The notes under the pieces: generated by a model
What the model saw: only the letters and a program-made list of their open reading frames with translations
Told to the model about the DNA's origin: nothing
The model's database searches: none
Position numbers and translations under genes: made by a program
In this document: piece after piece, positions 6,760-15,363 of the stretch
Layout: each line of letters starts with the position of its first letter
Position numbering within the stretch: the first letter of the stretch is position 1
DNA from: a virus
IMG/VR virus record: IMGVR_UViG_3300026089_000002
Span: 1-51,683 of that record
Direction: 5' to 3' (one strand)
Length of the DNA stretch: 51,683 nucleotides

Positions 6760-7233
6760 ATGACCCAACCATCACAAGAATCAATCGAAGCTGCGGCCCA
6801 AGTGTGGTGCCGCGACGAGTGCAAGAAAATCATCATGGACACGACCCTCGCCTTCGCCTTTGCCGCCGTGCTGGACGAGCAAATCGAGAAGCGTGGAAAA
6901 CCGTGCGCGTTGCTAACCCACGAACAGCAGTCGCTCCTCAACTTCGAGCGCGACCTGCAAGACATCATCAACCGCTACTCCATCGAGAACGGCAGCGACA
7001 CGCCGGACTTCCTGCTGGCGCGTTACCTGACCGACTGCCTCAAGGCGTGGAATACCGGCGTGAAGGCGCGGGAGAAGTGGTATGGGCACGGGCCGAAGCC
7101 TTGTCCGGTGCCGATTGCCAACAACCCCAACTTTCAAATTGGAGACCCACCCGGATCAATCAGTTCTCTTGGAGGAATTGGAGGAACTGGAAAATACATG
7201 CCGTCAAATATCCCATCTAACTCCACGAAATAA
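6760..7233 (+). CDS. Hypothetical protein, 157 aa
   Basis: ATG 6760 follows the upstream stop by a few bases; an upstream in-frame start at 6694 would overlap the previous gene heavily and is not chosen. The product is helical with AAAQVWCRDECKKIIMDTTL and FERDLQDIINRYSIENGSDT, the latter typical of small early phage proteins. The C-terminal 25 residues are Gly/Pro/Ser-rich (ISSLGGIGGTGKYMP). GC content is higher than in its neighbours. Function unknown. Confidence 0.65.
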   Translation: MTQPSQESIEAAAQVWCRDECKKIIMDTTLAFAFAAVLDEQIEKRGKPCALLTHEQQSLLNFERDLQDIINRYSIENGSDTPDFLLARYLTDCLKAWNTGVKAREKWYGHGPKPCPVPIANNPNFQIGDPPGSISSLGGIGGTGKYMPSNIPSNSTK

Positions 7234-7234
7234 T

Positions 7235-7492
7235 ATGGGATCAATCTTTCCACCCGAAGTCTCCACGCCAGTCCTGAAAAGGATTGCCGAACTCGCCCTG
7301 TGCGACGAGGTATTTTACAAAAACCCCGCCGACCCGATGGACGTTTACGGTGGTGCCGCGCTGATTTTCTGGAAATACGGTCAAAGCATTCAGGTCAGGA
7401 TGCACTCACTCGATCCGAAAAACACGCTGCCGGAAGCAATCAAGAACGCGAAGGCGTGGTTCGCCAAAGTTGAGGAGGAGATGCTCGGATGA
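7235..7492 (+). CDS. Hypothetical protein, 85 aa
   Basis: The ATG at 7235 gives a product with helix-strand-helix character (MDVYGGAALIFWKYGQSIQV, then AIKNAKAWFAKVEEEMLG). No motif or membrane segment. The stop overlaps the next ATG (ATGA), so the gene is part of the coupled early string. Confidence 0.6.
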   Translation: MGSIFPPEVSTPVLKRIAELALCDEVFYKNPADPMDVYGGAALIFWKYGQSIQVRMHSLDPKNTLPEAIKNAKAWFAKVEEEMLG

Positions 7493-7677
7493 AACGCAGA
7501 GTGGTAAAATTCAAGCATCCAGTGACCGGAGTAATCCACACCTTCGCCAGCGCAGTTTGGAAAAGCGATGAGCAATTTGAACTCGCCGTCAGGGATATGG
7601 TTCAGAAATTTCAGCGTGAAGGATTCACTCAGAAGGAACTGATTTCTGACCGTCTGGAGGAGGTAACAATTCCATGA
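7489..7677 (+). CDS. Hypothetical basic protein, 62 aa
   Basis: ATGA-coupled on both sides. The product begins MKRRVVKFKHPVTGVIHTFA and has an amphipathic helix (ELAVRDMVQKFQREGF). Small, basic, no known family. Confidence 0.6.
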   Translation: MKRRVVKFKHPVTGVIHTFASAVWKSDEQFELAVRDMVQKFQREGFTQKELISDRLEEVTIP

Positions 7678-7769
7678 TTGACTCAAATGACATCATCGGA
7701 CTCTGCGCCTGCATGGTGATAATCGTCGTGTTGATTTTGCTGCTTGGCAAGAAGGGTGGTGACGATTGA
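7674..7769 (+). CDS. 31-residue single-pass membrane peptide
   Basis: The ATG overlaps the upstream stop. The peptide has a short polar head (MIDSNDIIGLCA), one hydrophobic helix (CMVIIVVLILLLG, residues about 12-24) and a basic/acidic tail. The coupling on both sides supports translation. The topology fits a small inner-membrane effector; function unknown. Confidence 0.55.
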   Translation: MIDSNDIIGLCACMVIIVVLILLLGKKGGDD

Positions 7770-7918
7770 AAAAGAAAATCTGCTGCTTTTTCGGCTGGCA
7801 CAAGTGGCGCAGTCAGTCCGGTAATTTTATCTGCACAAACGGATGTGGAGAAACCACCCTAATTTGGTGGGAGTGTATTCACTGCGCTAAAAACAAACTG
7901 AAATTTATTGGACACTGA
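7766..7918 (+). CDS. Small Cys-rich protein, 50 aa, TTG start
   Basis: The TTG at 7766 overlaps the preceding stop (TTGA). The product has paired cysteines (ICC, CTNGCGE, CIHC) separated by Trp-rich strands (GWHKWRSQSGNFI), consistent with a small zinc-binding fold. No other start in this frame precedes the first Cys. Function unknown. Confidence 0.55.
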   Translation: MKKKICCFFGWHKWRSQSGNFICTNGCGETTLIWWECIHCAKNKLKFIGH

Positions 7919-7921
7919 TTT

Positions 7922-8095
7922 ATGGGATTCCACCCAAACAGCAGCATTCAAATTCTTCGATGCACCAACCCAAGGAAGATAAAAGTTAATTGGGTATGCG
8001 ATGTGACCGGATGGCACGAAAAGGAATTTGAGTGGGAACAAGAGGACGAGATTGTTAAATTTGTGACCCAACTTTTCAAAGAGAGAGCGATGTAA
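7922..8095 (+). CDS. Hypothetical protein, 57 aa
   Basis: The ATG follows the previous stop by three bases. The product contains ILRCTNPRKIKVNWVCDVTG, then an acidic helix (EFEWEQEDEIVKFVTQLFKE). Small alpha/beta protein without a known family; supported by tight spacing in the gene string. Confidence 0.55.
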   Translation: MGFHPNSSIQILRCTNPRKIKVNWVCDVTGWHEKEFEWEQEDEIVKFVTQLFKERAM

Positions 8096-8098
8096 TTT

Positions 8099-8419
8099 AT
8101 GAACGACCGACCTGCAATTCTGTATGTGCCAAAATCCAAAGCTGTCGAGCGCGATGGACGCTACGGAAAGTTCCTCTGCCTCTCCTTCAAGGCCAAGGAA
8201 CTGCGCGACTTTATCAACGAACACGTTAATGCCGATGGCTACATCAACTTGAACGTGTCGCCGCGAAAGCAGCTTGGGGAATACGGTGACAGCCATAGTA
8301 TAAGTTTAAATCAGTGGAAACCGACTCCGCGTGACGGCGCGCCGAGGTCGTCCGCGCCTGCGGAGCCTGACCCGCCGCCGGCAACGGGTGAGGAAGAATC
8401 CGATCCTGTACCATTTTGA
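8099..8419 (+). CDS. Conserved phage protein with SSB-like acidic C-terminal tip, 106 aa
   Basis: The product starts MNDRPAILYVPKSKAVERDG and continues with a beta-rich core (KFLCLSFKAKELRDFINEHV, then GYINLNVSPRK). I recall this pattern from small phage proteins without assigned function. The tail is Pro/Ala-rich and ends EEESDPVPF. This mimics the D/E-rich ...IPF tip by which bacterial single-stranded DNA-binding proteins recruit repair and replication partners. A ssDNA-binding or SSB-mimic role is therefore possible, but there is no clear OB-fold by eye. The position among early replication-type genes fits. Confidence 0.6.
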   Translation: MNDRPAILYVPKSKAVERDGRYGKFLCLSFKAKELRDFINEHVNADGYINLNVSPRKQLGEYGDSHSISLNQWKPTPRDGAPRSSAPAEPDPPPATGEEESDPVPF

Positions 8420-8658
8420 TTGACACCATGTTATGCCTGCATCCATTACCTCGAACCGTCTGTATCCCCGGTGGCCGTTGGTGCAGCCTGTGTGGGTCGT
8501 TCCAATCCTACAAAGAGGGAAAGATGCAGCCATGGCATCGTCCGAAGGAAACCCGCGAAGAAAAGCTGGCCAAACAAGGACTGCATGGATTTCTAGTCGG
8601 GCAACGCGCACAATTAACCAAGCCGATGCCATTGATTCGTAGGCCGGAAAGGTATTAA
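8416..8658 (+). CDS. Hypothetical small protein, 80 aa
   Basis: A TTG at 8416 overlaps the upstream stop (TTGA); ATG 8428 is the alternative. The product has a Cys pair (RWCSLCGSF) near residue 22 and a basic helical part (HRPKETREEKLAKQGLHGF). It immediately precedes the terminase gene. A single zinc knuckle is possible. Function unknown. Confidence 0.55.
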   Translation: MIDTMLCLHPLPRTVCIPGGRWCSLCGSFQSYKEGKMQPWHRPKETREEKLAKQGLHGFLVGQRAQLTKPMPLIRRPERY

Positions 8659-8666
8659 ATCCTTTT

Positions 8667-10400
8667 GTGCCAGAAATAAACACATACGGACTGCGGCTCA
8701 AGCCCAACGTCCTAGACGCCGCCAACGCGCAACTCCTGATCGAACTCGAATGCTTCAAATCAGGCCGGACGCATGAGCAGGGAGGGCTTGGAAAATACGC
8801 CCATTTCCGAAACGTCTGCAAATTTCTCTGGCCGAACCTCCAGTGGCATCCGTGGATGGAGTGGTCGTGCCGGTCGCTGTGTGAGAATGAAACAAATGCG
8901 TTTGCCGGTTGCGCGACCGCAAGCAAAACGTACATGGCGGGCGTTTTCGCAATGGCGTTCTGGGCGGCAGACCCAAAGCACACCTCTGTTGTGTTGACAA
9001 CAACGACAGGGAAAATGGTTCGCCGCCGCATCTGGCCCATCATCCAGCAGCTTTACGATGAGCAACCACAATTCCCCGGCAACATGGTGGATTCCAAGAC
9101 CACTTTGCAGGCGGTGAAGGGCGATGACAAAAACGGCATATTCGGAATCGCCGTCGGTGATGGGCCTGTGGAGAAAGCGGTCGCAAACATCAAAGGTGTC
9201 CACAATAAACGGATGCTAGTCGTGATTGACGAGGCTACCGACACCCCGGAGGCCATCTTTCGTGCGCTGCCCAACCTGCAAAAAGGGTGCGAGGACTTCC
9301 GACTGCTAATTATCGGCAATCCCACCTCTCACATGGACTGCCACGGACGACTCTGTGAGCCAAAAGACGGCTGGAACTCAATCAGTGTCGAGGATGAGGA
9401 GTGGGATATTCGCGGAGTCCCTGAGTGGGGCATTGATTCAGGTGTCTGTCTCCATTTCGACGGTGAAAAATCGCCCAACGTGAAGCTGGGAGAAGACAAA
9501 TGGAAGTTTATCTACACCAATCGAGACCTCGCCAAAGTGCAGGCCCAGCCGGGGGCGCGTGAAACCGTCCCCTACTGGCGTGAGACGAGAGGATTCTGGA
9601 CGCCGGACGGGATTTGCCGGACAATTTTCAGCGAAGCCCTGATCCAGAAGTATAACGGCACCGGGAAACTGACTTTTTTCTCCAGCGCGATACCGATTTC
9701 TGCGCTCGACCCTGCTTTTGGCGGGGACAAATGTATTTTAAGGTTCGCCCTACTTGGCGACTTGCCGGACGGTCGAACCGCTATTCAGTTGACGGAATCC
9801 ATCAATATCCAGATTAAAGCGACGAGTAAAGATCCAATTCACTACCAAATCGCCTACAAAGTAATCGAGGAGTGCAAAAAACGCGGCATCGAACCAAAAA
9901 ACTTCGCCATGGATACGACTGGAGAGGGCGGCGGGACGGCGGACATCATCTGCAAAGAGTGGAACGATGGAAAGCAGAACGTGGAAATCCATCGAGTCGA
10001 GTTTGGTGGTGCGCCATCAACCATGCCAGTCAGTCGAGTTGACGCCACTCCAGCCAAAGACAGATACGACCGAAAAGTGACCGAGCTTTATTATTCCTGC
10101 CGGAATTTCCTTATGGGAGGACAACTTGGAGGGCTGAACAAGGATGAATGTATCCAGTTTTGCAGCAGGGAGTATTCGGACGAGAATAAAAAAATCAAAC
10201 TCGATACCAAAAAAGAATGTCGAAAAAAAATAGGTCGCTCTCCAGATGATGCGGATAGCGCGGTTGTCCTGATAGATTTAGCCAGATCGAAGGGAGCAGT
10301 CGCAGGAACCAAGGTTCCGATTGCCGGAAACGGGTCGTGGAAAGAGTTTGCAAGAAAAGCCAATCAGGTGTATGCCAACGTAACGTATGGTGATGCCTGA
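8667..10400 (+). CDS. Terminase large subunit (TerL), 577 aa
   Basis: This is the ATP-driven DNA-packaging motor with a headful or end-cutting nuclease. The start is GTG. ATPase: a deviant Walker A GCATASKTY (81-89), Walker B VVIDEA (185-190) with catalytic Glu189, and a coupling-type TTTTGK (111-116). C-terminal RNase-H-like nuclease: ALDPAFGGD (acid at about 348), AMDTTGEGGG (about 416) and SPDDADS (about 527-530), giving three acids as expected. Length is normal for the family. It starts the packaging and head block, with a 3-base gap to the next gene. A small terminase is not obvious nearby. Confidence 0.93.
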   Translation: MPEINTYGLRLKPNVLDAANAQLLIELECFKSGRTHEQGGLGKYAHFRNVCKFLWPNLQWHPWMEWSCRSLCENETNAFAGCATASKTYMAGVFAMAFWAADPKHTSVVLTTTTGKMVRRRIWPIIQQLYDEQPQFPGNMVDSKTTLQAVKGDDKNGIFGIAVGDGPVEKAVANIKGVHNKRMLVVIDEATDTPEAIFRALPNLQKGCEDFRLLIIGNPTSHMDCHGRLCEPKDGWNSISVEDEEWDIRGVPEWGIDSGVCLHFDGEKSPNVKLGEDKWKFIYTNRDLAKVQAQPGARETVPYWRETRGFWTPDGICRTIFSEALIQKYNGTGKLTFFSSAIPISALDPAFGGDKCILRFALLGDLPDGRTAIQLTESINIQIKATSKDPIHYQIAYKVIEECKKRGIEPKNFAMDTTGEGGGTADIICKEWNDGKQNVEIHRVEFGGAPSTMPVSRVDATPAKDRYDRKVTELYYSCRNFLMGGQLGGLNKDECIQFCSREYSDENKKIKLDTKKECRKKIGRSPDDADSAVVLIDLARSKGAVAGTKVPIAGNGSWKEFARKANQVYANVTYGDA

Positions 10401-10403
10401 GAT

Positions 10404-10877
10404 ATGCTGACCGTTATCCACAAGACGAAAGTTCCGGCTGGTGGTCAATTCGTTTATATTGACCCGGACAGCGGGCTACGAATGGAGCATCCCTTTTTCG
10501 CGCAACTCATGGAGAACGCCCGGAAGCATCGGGAGGTGAACAATTATCCCATCGGCCTTGAGTGGCGGCATCAATTCGAGGCGAACGTGTGCCAGAACAC
10601 GCCCGTCCCCGGCCTGTGCGTGGATATAGAGCTTCCGTCCATGCTGGCCCGCGCCGGACACCTGATGAAAGCGGTCACTGATTTCGCGCTCTCTGGATTC
10701 AAGACCTGCACCTACGAACAGGTAGCCGAACGACAGAGGATTTGCGAGGGTTGTCCATACTGGGGTGGTGCTGCTGGTGGACTTGTTTTCATCGCCTGTG
10801 GAAAATGCGGATGCACCCGAATCAAGCTCGCTCTCGCCACCGAAAAATGTCCGAAAGATAAATGGCCCGTGTTATGA
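10404..10877 (+). CDS. Cys-rich conserved protein between terminase and portal, 157 aa
   Basis: The N-terminal part is soluble with mixed structure. The C-terminal 45 residues carry six cysteines: RICEGCPYW (114/117), ACGKCGC (132/135/137) and EKCPKDKW (149). This is a rubredoxin-like metal-binding knuckle that I have seen in uncharacterised proteins next to phage packaging genes. Its stop overlaps the portal ATG. Role unknown; a structural or packaging accessory is likely by position. Confidence 0.65.
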   Translation: MLTVIHKTKVPAGGQFVYIDPDSGLRMEHPFFAQLMENARKHREVNNYPIGLEWRHQFEANVCQNTPVPGLCVDIELPSMLARAGHLMKAVTDFALSGFKTCTYEQVAERQRICEGCPYWGGAAGGLVFIACGKCGCTRIKLALATEKCPKDKWPVL

Positions 10878-13180
10878 CAGACTCAACCTCACTCATCGAA
10901 AACCCATCCGGGTATGACGGACTTAAAAACCTTCAACAGCCGGACGCAACGCCGCCCGAAACTCGAATTTCCTCCGCCGCACAAGCGCAGCAAATGGTCG
11001 CCCGCGCTGTCCTTGCGGACTGGCCGCGTGACGCGAAGCGGGCCAAGGTGAAGGGGTTGGTGGACGGAAATCCACCCTACCGTCAGGCTGACCTTGAGGC
11101 CGCAGGCAACGCCGACCGCTGCAATGTGAACTGGCGATCCACCGAGTCCTACCTCAACGCCGCGCTCACCGCCTTCTACGATATTTTTTCCGAGTCGCCC
11201 ACTTATGCCACCGTCATTCTCGACACTCCGAACCACGGAGACAGAGTGGACAAGAGCCGGATTGCGACCGAGGAGTTTGACCGGCTGCAACGCCGGGAAT
11301 CCTCTTTCGATTACAACATGCAGCTTTCCCAGAACGACATGGTTCTGTACGGCAGCGGGCCGATGTATTTCCCAGACCACGTTGATTGGAGGCCGAGGGC
11401 GTTTCAGCACAAAGACCTGCTGGTGCCGGAAAACGCCAAGAGCAACACCGACCTGTGGGAGTGGTGTGCCGTCCGCATGGCCTACCTGCCACATGAGATT
11501 TACGCCTACATTATGAACGAGGAGTCCGCAACCCAGATGGGTTGGGATGTGGAGGCGACCAAGCAGGCCATTATGGAGGCCCACCCTGAATATGCCCAAG
11601 GCGGAAATTACCTGAACTGGGAATGGGTTCAGCAGCAGGTCAAAAACAATTCATATCTTTGGGCCGCGCAGTCAAATAAAGTTTTCGTTTCCCATGTTTA
11701 TTTCCGCGAGTTCCCGACCGAGGGCGCAGTTGAGGGCAAGATTTCCCACGTTATCGTCGTTGAAAATTACGGTCAGGAGAAATCCGAGACCGGAGACGAG
11801 GATTTCCTGTTCCAGAAAATCGGACAATTCGACAACTGGAATGAGGTGATGCACCCGATGTATTACGATCACGGCGGCGGCGGCCAGCACCACTCCGTCA
11901 CCGGCATGGGTGTTAAAATGTTTGCCGCCATGGAATACCAGAATCGCCTGCTCTGCAATCTGGCCGATAAATCTTTCGCTCCGAAGATCATGTTCAAGGC
12001 GTCCACGGCGGAATCCGAGCAAACGCTTTCCATCGCCAACATGGGCGAGTTTGGGTTAATCCCGTCAGGATTTGATGCCGTGCAGATGCCGGTCAATCCC
12101 CTGATGCAGGACGGCCTTTTGTTCAACCGAACACTGACCTCGATGCTCGCCTCAAACCTGAGCCAATACCGGCAGGACTTGGAGCAGGAGAGCGGAAACC
12201 CAATCACCGCAACCGAGGCCCAAATCCGATCCTCACAGCAGGCCAGCCTTGGCAAGACACAACTGAACCGCTACTACGAACAGCTGGACTTCATGTACGC
12301 GGAGAAGTTCAAACGCGCTACGAATCCGAACCTGAGCGAAAAATTGCCGGGAGGAAAAGAAGCGATGGAATTTCAGGAGCGTTGCCGCAAGCGCGGCGTC
12401 ACCATTGAAGATTTACAAAAGGTGGAGTCGGTCAAAGCCACGCGCATTGTCGGCCAAGGCAGTCAATTCCTCCGCCAGCAGTCTCTCGAATTTATCCTCG
12501 GCCTCGTCCAGTCATTGCCGGAAGATGGCCGCACCCATTTGATGCAGGACGTGATTGCGGCCCGCGCCGGACAATCCTCGGTCGCACGCTACTATCCGAA
12601 TCCTGCTTCGATGCAAAAGCCCGGAGAACAGGAAGAACGCGCCAGCAACCAGATTTGCGACATGAAGAACGGGATTCCGGCTCAGGTCAATTCTACCCAG
12701 AACGCCGTCATCTTCTGCCAAGCCTATCTCACGGCGGCTTCGTCTGCCCTCCAGAGCATTCAGCAGGGGGGAAATCCTATGGAAGTTTTGTCCTTCCTCG
12801 AACTCTGCGGTCAGGCCATCGCCGCGCAACTCCAGCGAATCAGTAACGACCCGACCAGAAAACTCGTCGTGCGCGTGTTGGGCGACCAGTTCCACAAAAT
12901 CGCCGGTCTCACCGATCAGCTTAAACAGCATCTCCAGCAGCAGGCCAAAGCCAAACAGCAACAGCAGGCCCAACTTGAGCAAGACCAGCAGCAGCAAAAC
13001 GGGCAGTTGCAACTCCAAGCCGCCAAGACCAAGGCTGACATCGGTATGAAGGGCGCGAAGGCGCAGCAGCAGATGAAAATAAATCAGGAGAAGCACGACC
13101 AGCAACTTTCCATCCACGATGCAACGGCGGCGGCAGAGATTCGCCGCAAGAACCTTCAATCAAAGGAGAAACCCGTATGA
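10874..13180 (+). CDS. Portal (head-tail connector) protein, 768 aa
   Basis: ATG 10874 is preferred to 10862 because it forms an ATGA overlap with the upstream stop. The core has LSQNDMVLYGSGPMYFPDHV and DLLVPENAKSNTDLWEWCAV, then YLPHEIYAY, typical of large podovirus-type portals. A mid region includes HPMYYDHGGGGQHHSVTGMG. The last 110 residues are a Gln-rich helix (QQQAKAKQQQQAQLEQDQQQ), like the barrel or crown of some portals. It forms the dodecameric DNA channel at a capsid vertex. Position right after TerL supports the call. Confidence 0.85.
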   Translation: MTDSTSLIENPSGYDGLKNLQQPDATPPETRISSAAQAQQMVARAVLADWPRDAKRAKVKGLVDGNPPYRQADLEAAGNADRCNVNWRSTESYLNAALTAFYDIFSESPTYATVILDTPNHGDRVDKSRIATEEFDRLQRRESSFDYNMQLSQNDMVLYGSGPMYFPDHVDWRPRAFQHKDLLVPENAKSNTDLWEWCAVRMAYLPHEIYAYIMNEESATQMGWDVEATKQAIMEAHPEYAQGGNYLNWEWVQQQVKNNSYLWAAQSNKVFVSHVYFREFPTEGAVEGKISHVIVVENYGQEKSETGDEDFLFQKIGQFDNWNEVMHPMYYDHGGGGQHHSVTGMGVKMFAAMEYQNRLLCNLADKSFAPKIMFKASTAESEQTLSIANMGEFGLIPSGFDAVQMPVNPLMQDGLLFNRTLTSMLASNLSQYRQDLEQESGNPITATEAQIRSSQQASLGKTQLNRYYEQLDFMYAEKFKRATNPNLSEKLPGGKEAMEFQERCRKRGVTIEDLQKVESVKATRIVGQGSQFLRQQSLEFILGLVQSLPEDGRTHLMQDVIAARAGQSSVARYYPNPASMQKPGEQEERASNQICDMKNGIPAQVNSTQNAVIFCQAYLTAASSALQSIQQGGNPMEVLSFLELCGQAIAAQLQRISNDPTRKLVVRVLGDQFHKIAGLTDQLKQHLQQQAKAKQQQQAQLEQDQQQQNGQLQLQAAKTKADIGMKGAKAQQQMKINQEKHDQQLSIHDATAAAEIRRKNLQSKEKPV

Positions 13181-13359
13181 GTAAAAACTGGATAGCTGGG
13201 GCCATAAAACACTCCGGCTCATTGCATAAAACCCTCGGTGTCCCGATGGGTTCCAAAATTCCACACGCCGCACTCGCCAAAGCAGCGCACAGCCCGAACC
13301 AGACGACCGCACGGAGGGCGAGACTGGCAATGACTCTCGGCCACATGCGGTCAAAATAA
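13177..13359 (+). CDS. Small basic protein, 60 aa (conserved next to phage portal genes)
   Basis: ATGA overlap with the portal gene. The product reads NWIAGAIKHSGSLHKTLGVP, then GSKIPHAALAKAA and RARLAMTLGHMRSK. This short, very basic pattern (GAIK.PG.L...LGV..G.KIP...L..AA) recurs as a small uncharacterised protein in many metagenomic phages. DNA binding or a minor virion role is possible; not established. Confidence 0.65.
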   Translation: MSKNWIAGAIKHSGSLHKTLGVPMGSKIPHAALAKAAHSPNQTTARRARLAMTLGHMRSK

Positions 13360-13398
13360 ATCTTTACAATACCGTTTAAGTCACACATATTCGGTTGC

Positions 13399-13575
13399 GT
13401 GACTCAATTTACCAAGAAACTTCGACTGTGGCGAGGGTTGAGAACCCAATCGCAAGCCGCGCTCACGCTAGGAGTCCCCATCGGAACTTATCGCGGCTGG
13501 GAATCCGGTCGTCATCTACCACCTGATATGGGAATGGAGTCAATCAAGGATGCTATGAAAAAGGCAAAGCGATGA
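13399..13575 (+). CDS. Minimal Cro/XRE-type helix-turn-helix protein, 58 aa, GTG start
   Basis: The GTG at 13399 opens a frame reading LRLWRGLRTQSQAALTLGVP, then GTYRGWESGRHLPP. This is a classic XRE helix-turn-helix (QSQAALTLGV..GTYRGWESGR) with almost nothing else. The stop overlaps the next ATG. The arms AGTCAC (13379-13384) and GTGACT (13399-13404) form an inverted repeat spanning the start, suggesting self-regulation. A DNA-binding regulator inside the head operon is unexpected. Confidence 0.65.
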   Translation: MTQFTKKLRLWRGLRTQSQAALTLGVPIGTYRGWESGRHLPPDMGMESIKDAMKKAKR

Positions 13576-13922
13576 GTTGGTCTATCGGATATGATGAAAA
13601 ATGGAAACGTGACATTGGTTACGCAGTTCCTGCATTGTGTGATTTTCCAGAATGCAATGTGGAAATAGACCGAGGGCTGGCTTTTGTGTGTGGTGGAGAG
13701 CCGTTTGGTGGAGAGCATGGATGTGGATTGTATTTCTGCGGAAAACACCATCCCCATGTTGAACATCACCTCTGCGAAAGATGTAGAGATGGCCTTTCTC
13801 CGTTTGTGGCAAAACAAGACATCCAAGAATGGATAAAGCACAAACTTAAAGACCCAAGTTGGGAGGCGTGGAGGTTGGAAAATAAAGAGAGCGTATTGGA
13901 AATGGAGAAGCAATTAAAATGA
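13572..13922 (+). CDS. Cys/His-rich probable zinc-binding protein, 116 aa
   Basis: The ATG overlaps the HTH gene stop. The middle reads ALCDFPECNVEIDRGLAFVC, then HGCGLYFCGKHHPHVEHHLC and ERCRDG. It has eight or more Cys and several His in a double zinc-finger arrangement like bacterial CxxC...HxxH proteins. The C-terminal third is helical and charged. It may interact with nucleic acid or protein; unknown. Coupled to its neighbours by overlaps. Confidence 0.65.
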   Translation: MSWSIGYDEKWKRDIGYAVPALCDFPECNVEIDRGLAFVCGGEPFGGEHGCGLYFCGKHHPHVEHHLCERCRDGLSPFVAKQDIQEWIKHKLKDPSWEAWRLENKESVLEMEKQLK

Positions 13923-14323
13923 CCGAAGAAATAAATATGCAAGACCTTGGAACGCGCTGGGTGCTTCTGTTCGAGAAGTGCATCAAGGAGCGCGACTTTA
14001 AAACCGCTCGCACCCTGTTCCACGATGAGGTGATTTATATGGGCATGAGCGACCCATCGGTAATCCACAAGGCCGACGAACTCGCCCAACGCGATTGGCA
14101 GGACGACTGGTTTGGCCGAGTGCAATTCAACTTCGACATCAAGAACTCCCAAATCGCGCCGTTCGGAAACACCTGTCTGATTTGCGTGTCCTTCGAGAAC
14201 CATTCCCGCATTCACGGTGCGCCCAAGCAGTTCGGCAACTGCACCTTTTTCCTCGTCCTGTTCCGCGAGCATCTGCTCTGCATTCACGCCCACCTGACCG
14301 AGACCAGCCGAATCTTCGCATGA
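13919..14323 (+). CDS. SnoaL/NTF2-like small protein, 134 aa
   Basis: The product has the NTF2-type order: helices (RWVLLFEKCIKERDFKTART), a segment LFHDEVIYMGMSDPSVIHKA, then a curved beta-sheet with GNTCLICVSFENHSRIHGA and FFLVLFREHLLCIHAHLTE. The length (about 130) and pattern match SnoaL-like or DUF4440-like cone-shaped folds used as enzymes or binding proteins. It directly precedes the carbohydrate cassette (ATGA overlaps), so a role with that cassette is likely. The substrate is unknown. Confidence 0.55.
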   Translation: MTEEINMQDLGTRWVLLFEKCIKERDFKTARTLFHDEVIYMGMSDPSVIHKADELAQRDWQDDWFGRVQFNFDIKNSQIAPFGNTCLICVSFENHSRIHGAPKQFGNCTFFLVLFREHLLCIHAHLTETSRIFA

Positions 14324-15363
14324 TTCAAGAGCCAAAAATCGGAATCAGATTTCCCGCCACGCGCCTTGAGAATTTCAAGGAGAGATGGATGGGTGGGCGC
14401 AATTTTACCTTCGTGCAAGAGCTTGGCGCATTCGAGCCGGAAGGAATCCACGACCAAAAAGGCTGGCAGGGCGGATTCTATAAATTCCCCGACGAGGACG
14501 ACTTGGTGATTTATTTCAACGCTGGAATCGTGCAATACCGTGACCGGACAATTCTGGTGACAAGAAAAATGTGCGGCAGCTATATGCGGGACGCCAAGAA
14601 TGAAATCTGGTTTTGGGACTTGGTGAATAACGTGCCGACAAACGGGCGCAAGGTCATCTTCGGAACCATCTACGGTGCCGAGGAGCATGAGGACGCCCGC
14701 GCCATTATCTTCAAGGGAGACGTTCTGCTTTCCTGCTGCAATTTCATGCAGGGTAAAACCTTCGCCCATCAGATTATCGCCCGTGTGAATAACCAGTATC
14801 AGGCCAAGGTGCCGATTCATCCTGCCTACGGGAAAAACGGGCGTAACATAATGTCAAACACGGGACATGAGAAAAACTGGCTGTGGTTCGACCATGGCGG
14901 CGAGCTTCATTGCATCTACCTTTCTTGGCCGCACACGATTTTCAAAATGATTGGGGCGACCATCACCGAGGAGTTTGTCACCCATCCAAACATCGGGCAT
15001 CCGAACTATGGCGAGGTTCGGGGCGGCACTCCACCAGTCCGAGTCGGTGACGAGTATTTCAGCTTTTTCCATAGCTCGATGCCGTTCCGTGAAGGCAAGC
15101 GTAGGTATTTCATGGGGGCTTATGCGTTCGAGGCCAAGCCTCCGTTCAAAATGACGCGCATCACCATGAAGCCGCTGCTCTGCGGAAGCTGGTGCGATCC
15201 TCGCCGTGAAGGATTCCCACTGGTCGTGTTCCCTTGCGGTGCGCTATTCAACGGCACCGACTGGCACGTTGTCGGTGGCTGTAACGACTGCTGTGTTTTC
15301 TGGACAAAGGTTCCCCATCAGGAAATGCTGTCACTGATGACAAAAATACCGGAGGTCGGATAA
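14320..15363 (+). CDS. GH130-like five-bladed beta-propeller protein, 347 aa
   Basis: ATG 14320 overlaps the upstream stop; a longer frame starting at 14095 runs through the previous gene and is rejected. Segments typical of GH130 glycoside phosphorylase/hydrolase propellers are visible: VRVGDEYFSFFHSSM (about 240-254), then MGAYAFEAKPPFKMTRI with PLLCGSWCD, and FPCGALFNGTDWHVVGGC (about 305-322) in place of the family's FPxG..YYGaaD. Catalytic identity cannot be confirmed. It may bind or cleave mannosides or serve as a glycan-handling virion protein. It lies with two glycosyltransferases and a methyltransferase. Confidence 0.5.
   Translation: MIQEPKIGIRFPATRLENFKERWMGGRNFTFVQELGAFEPEGIHDQKGWQGGFYKFPDEDDLVIYFNAGIVQYRDRTILVTRKMCGSYMRDAKNEIWFWDLVNNVPTNGRKVIFGTIYGAEEHEDARAIIFKGDVLLSCCNFMQGKTFAHQIIARVNNQYQAKVPIHPAYGKNGRNIMSNTGHEKNWLWFDHGGELHCIYLSWPHTIFKMIGATITEEFVTHPNIGHPNYGEVRGGTPPVRVGDEYFSFFHSSMPFREGKRRYFMGAYAFEAKPPFKMTRITMKPLLCGSWCDPRREGFPLVVFPCGALFNGTDWHVVGGCNDCCVFWTKVPHQEMLSLMTKIPEVG

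Noticed and set aside
14095-14319. N-terminal extension of the GH130-like frame
   Set aside because: The extension is out of frame with the SnoaL-like gene it overlaps, is Arg/Pro-rich, and ATG 14320 with a stop overlap explains translation better.
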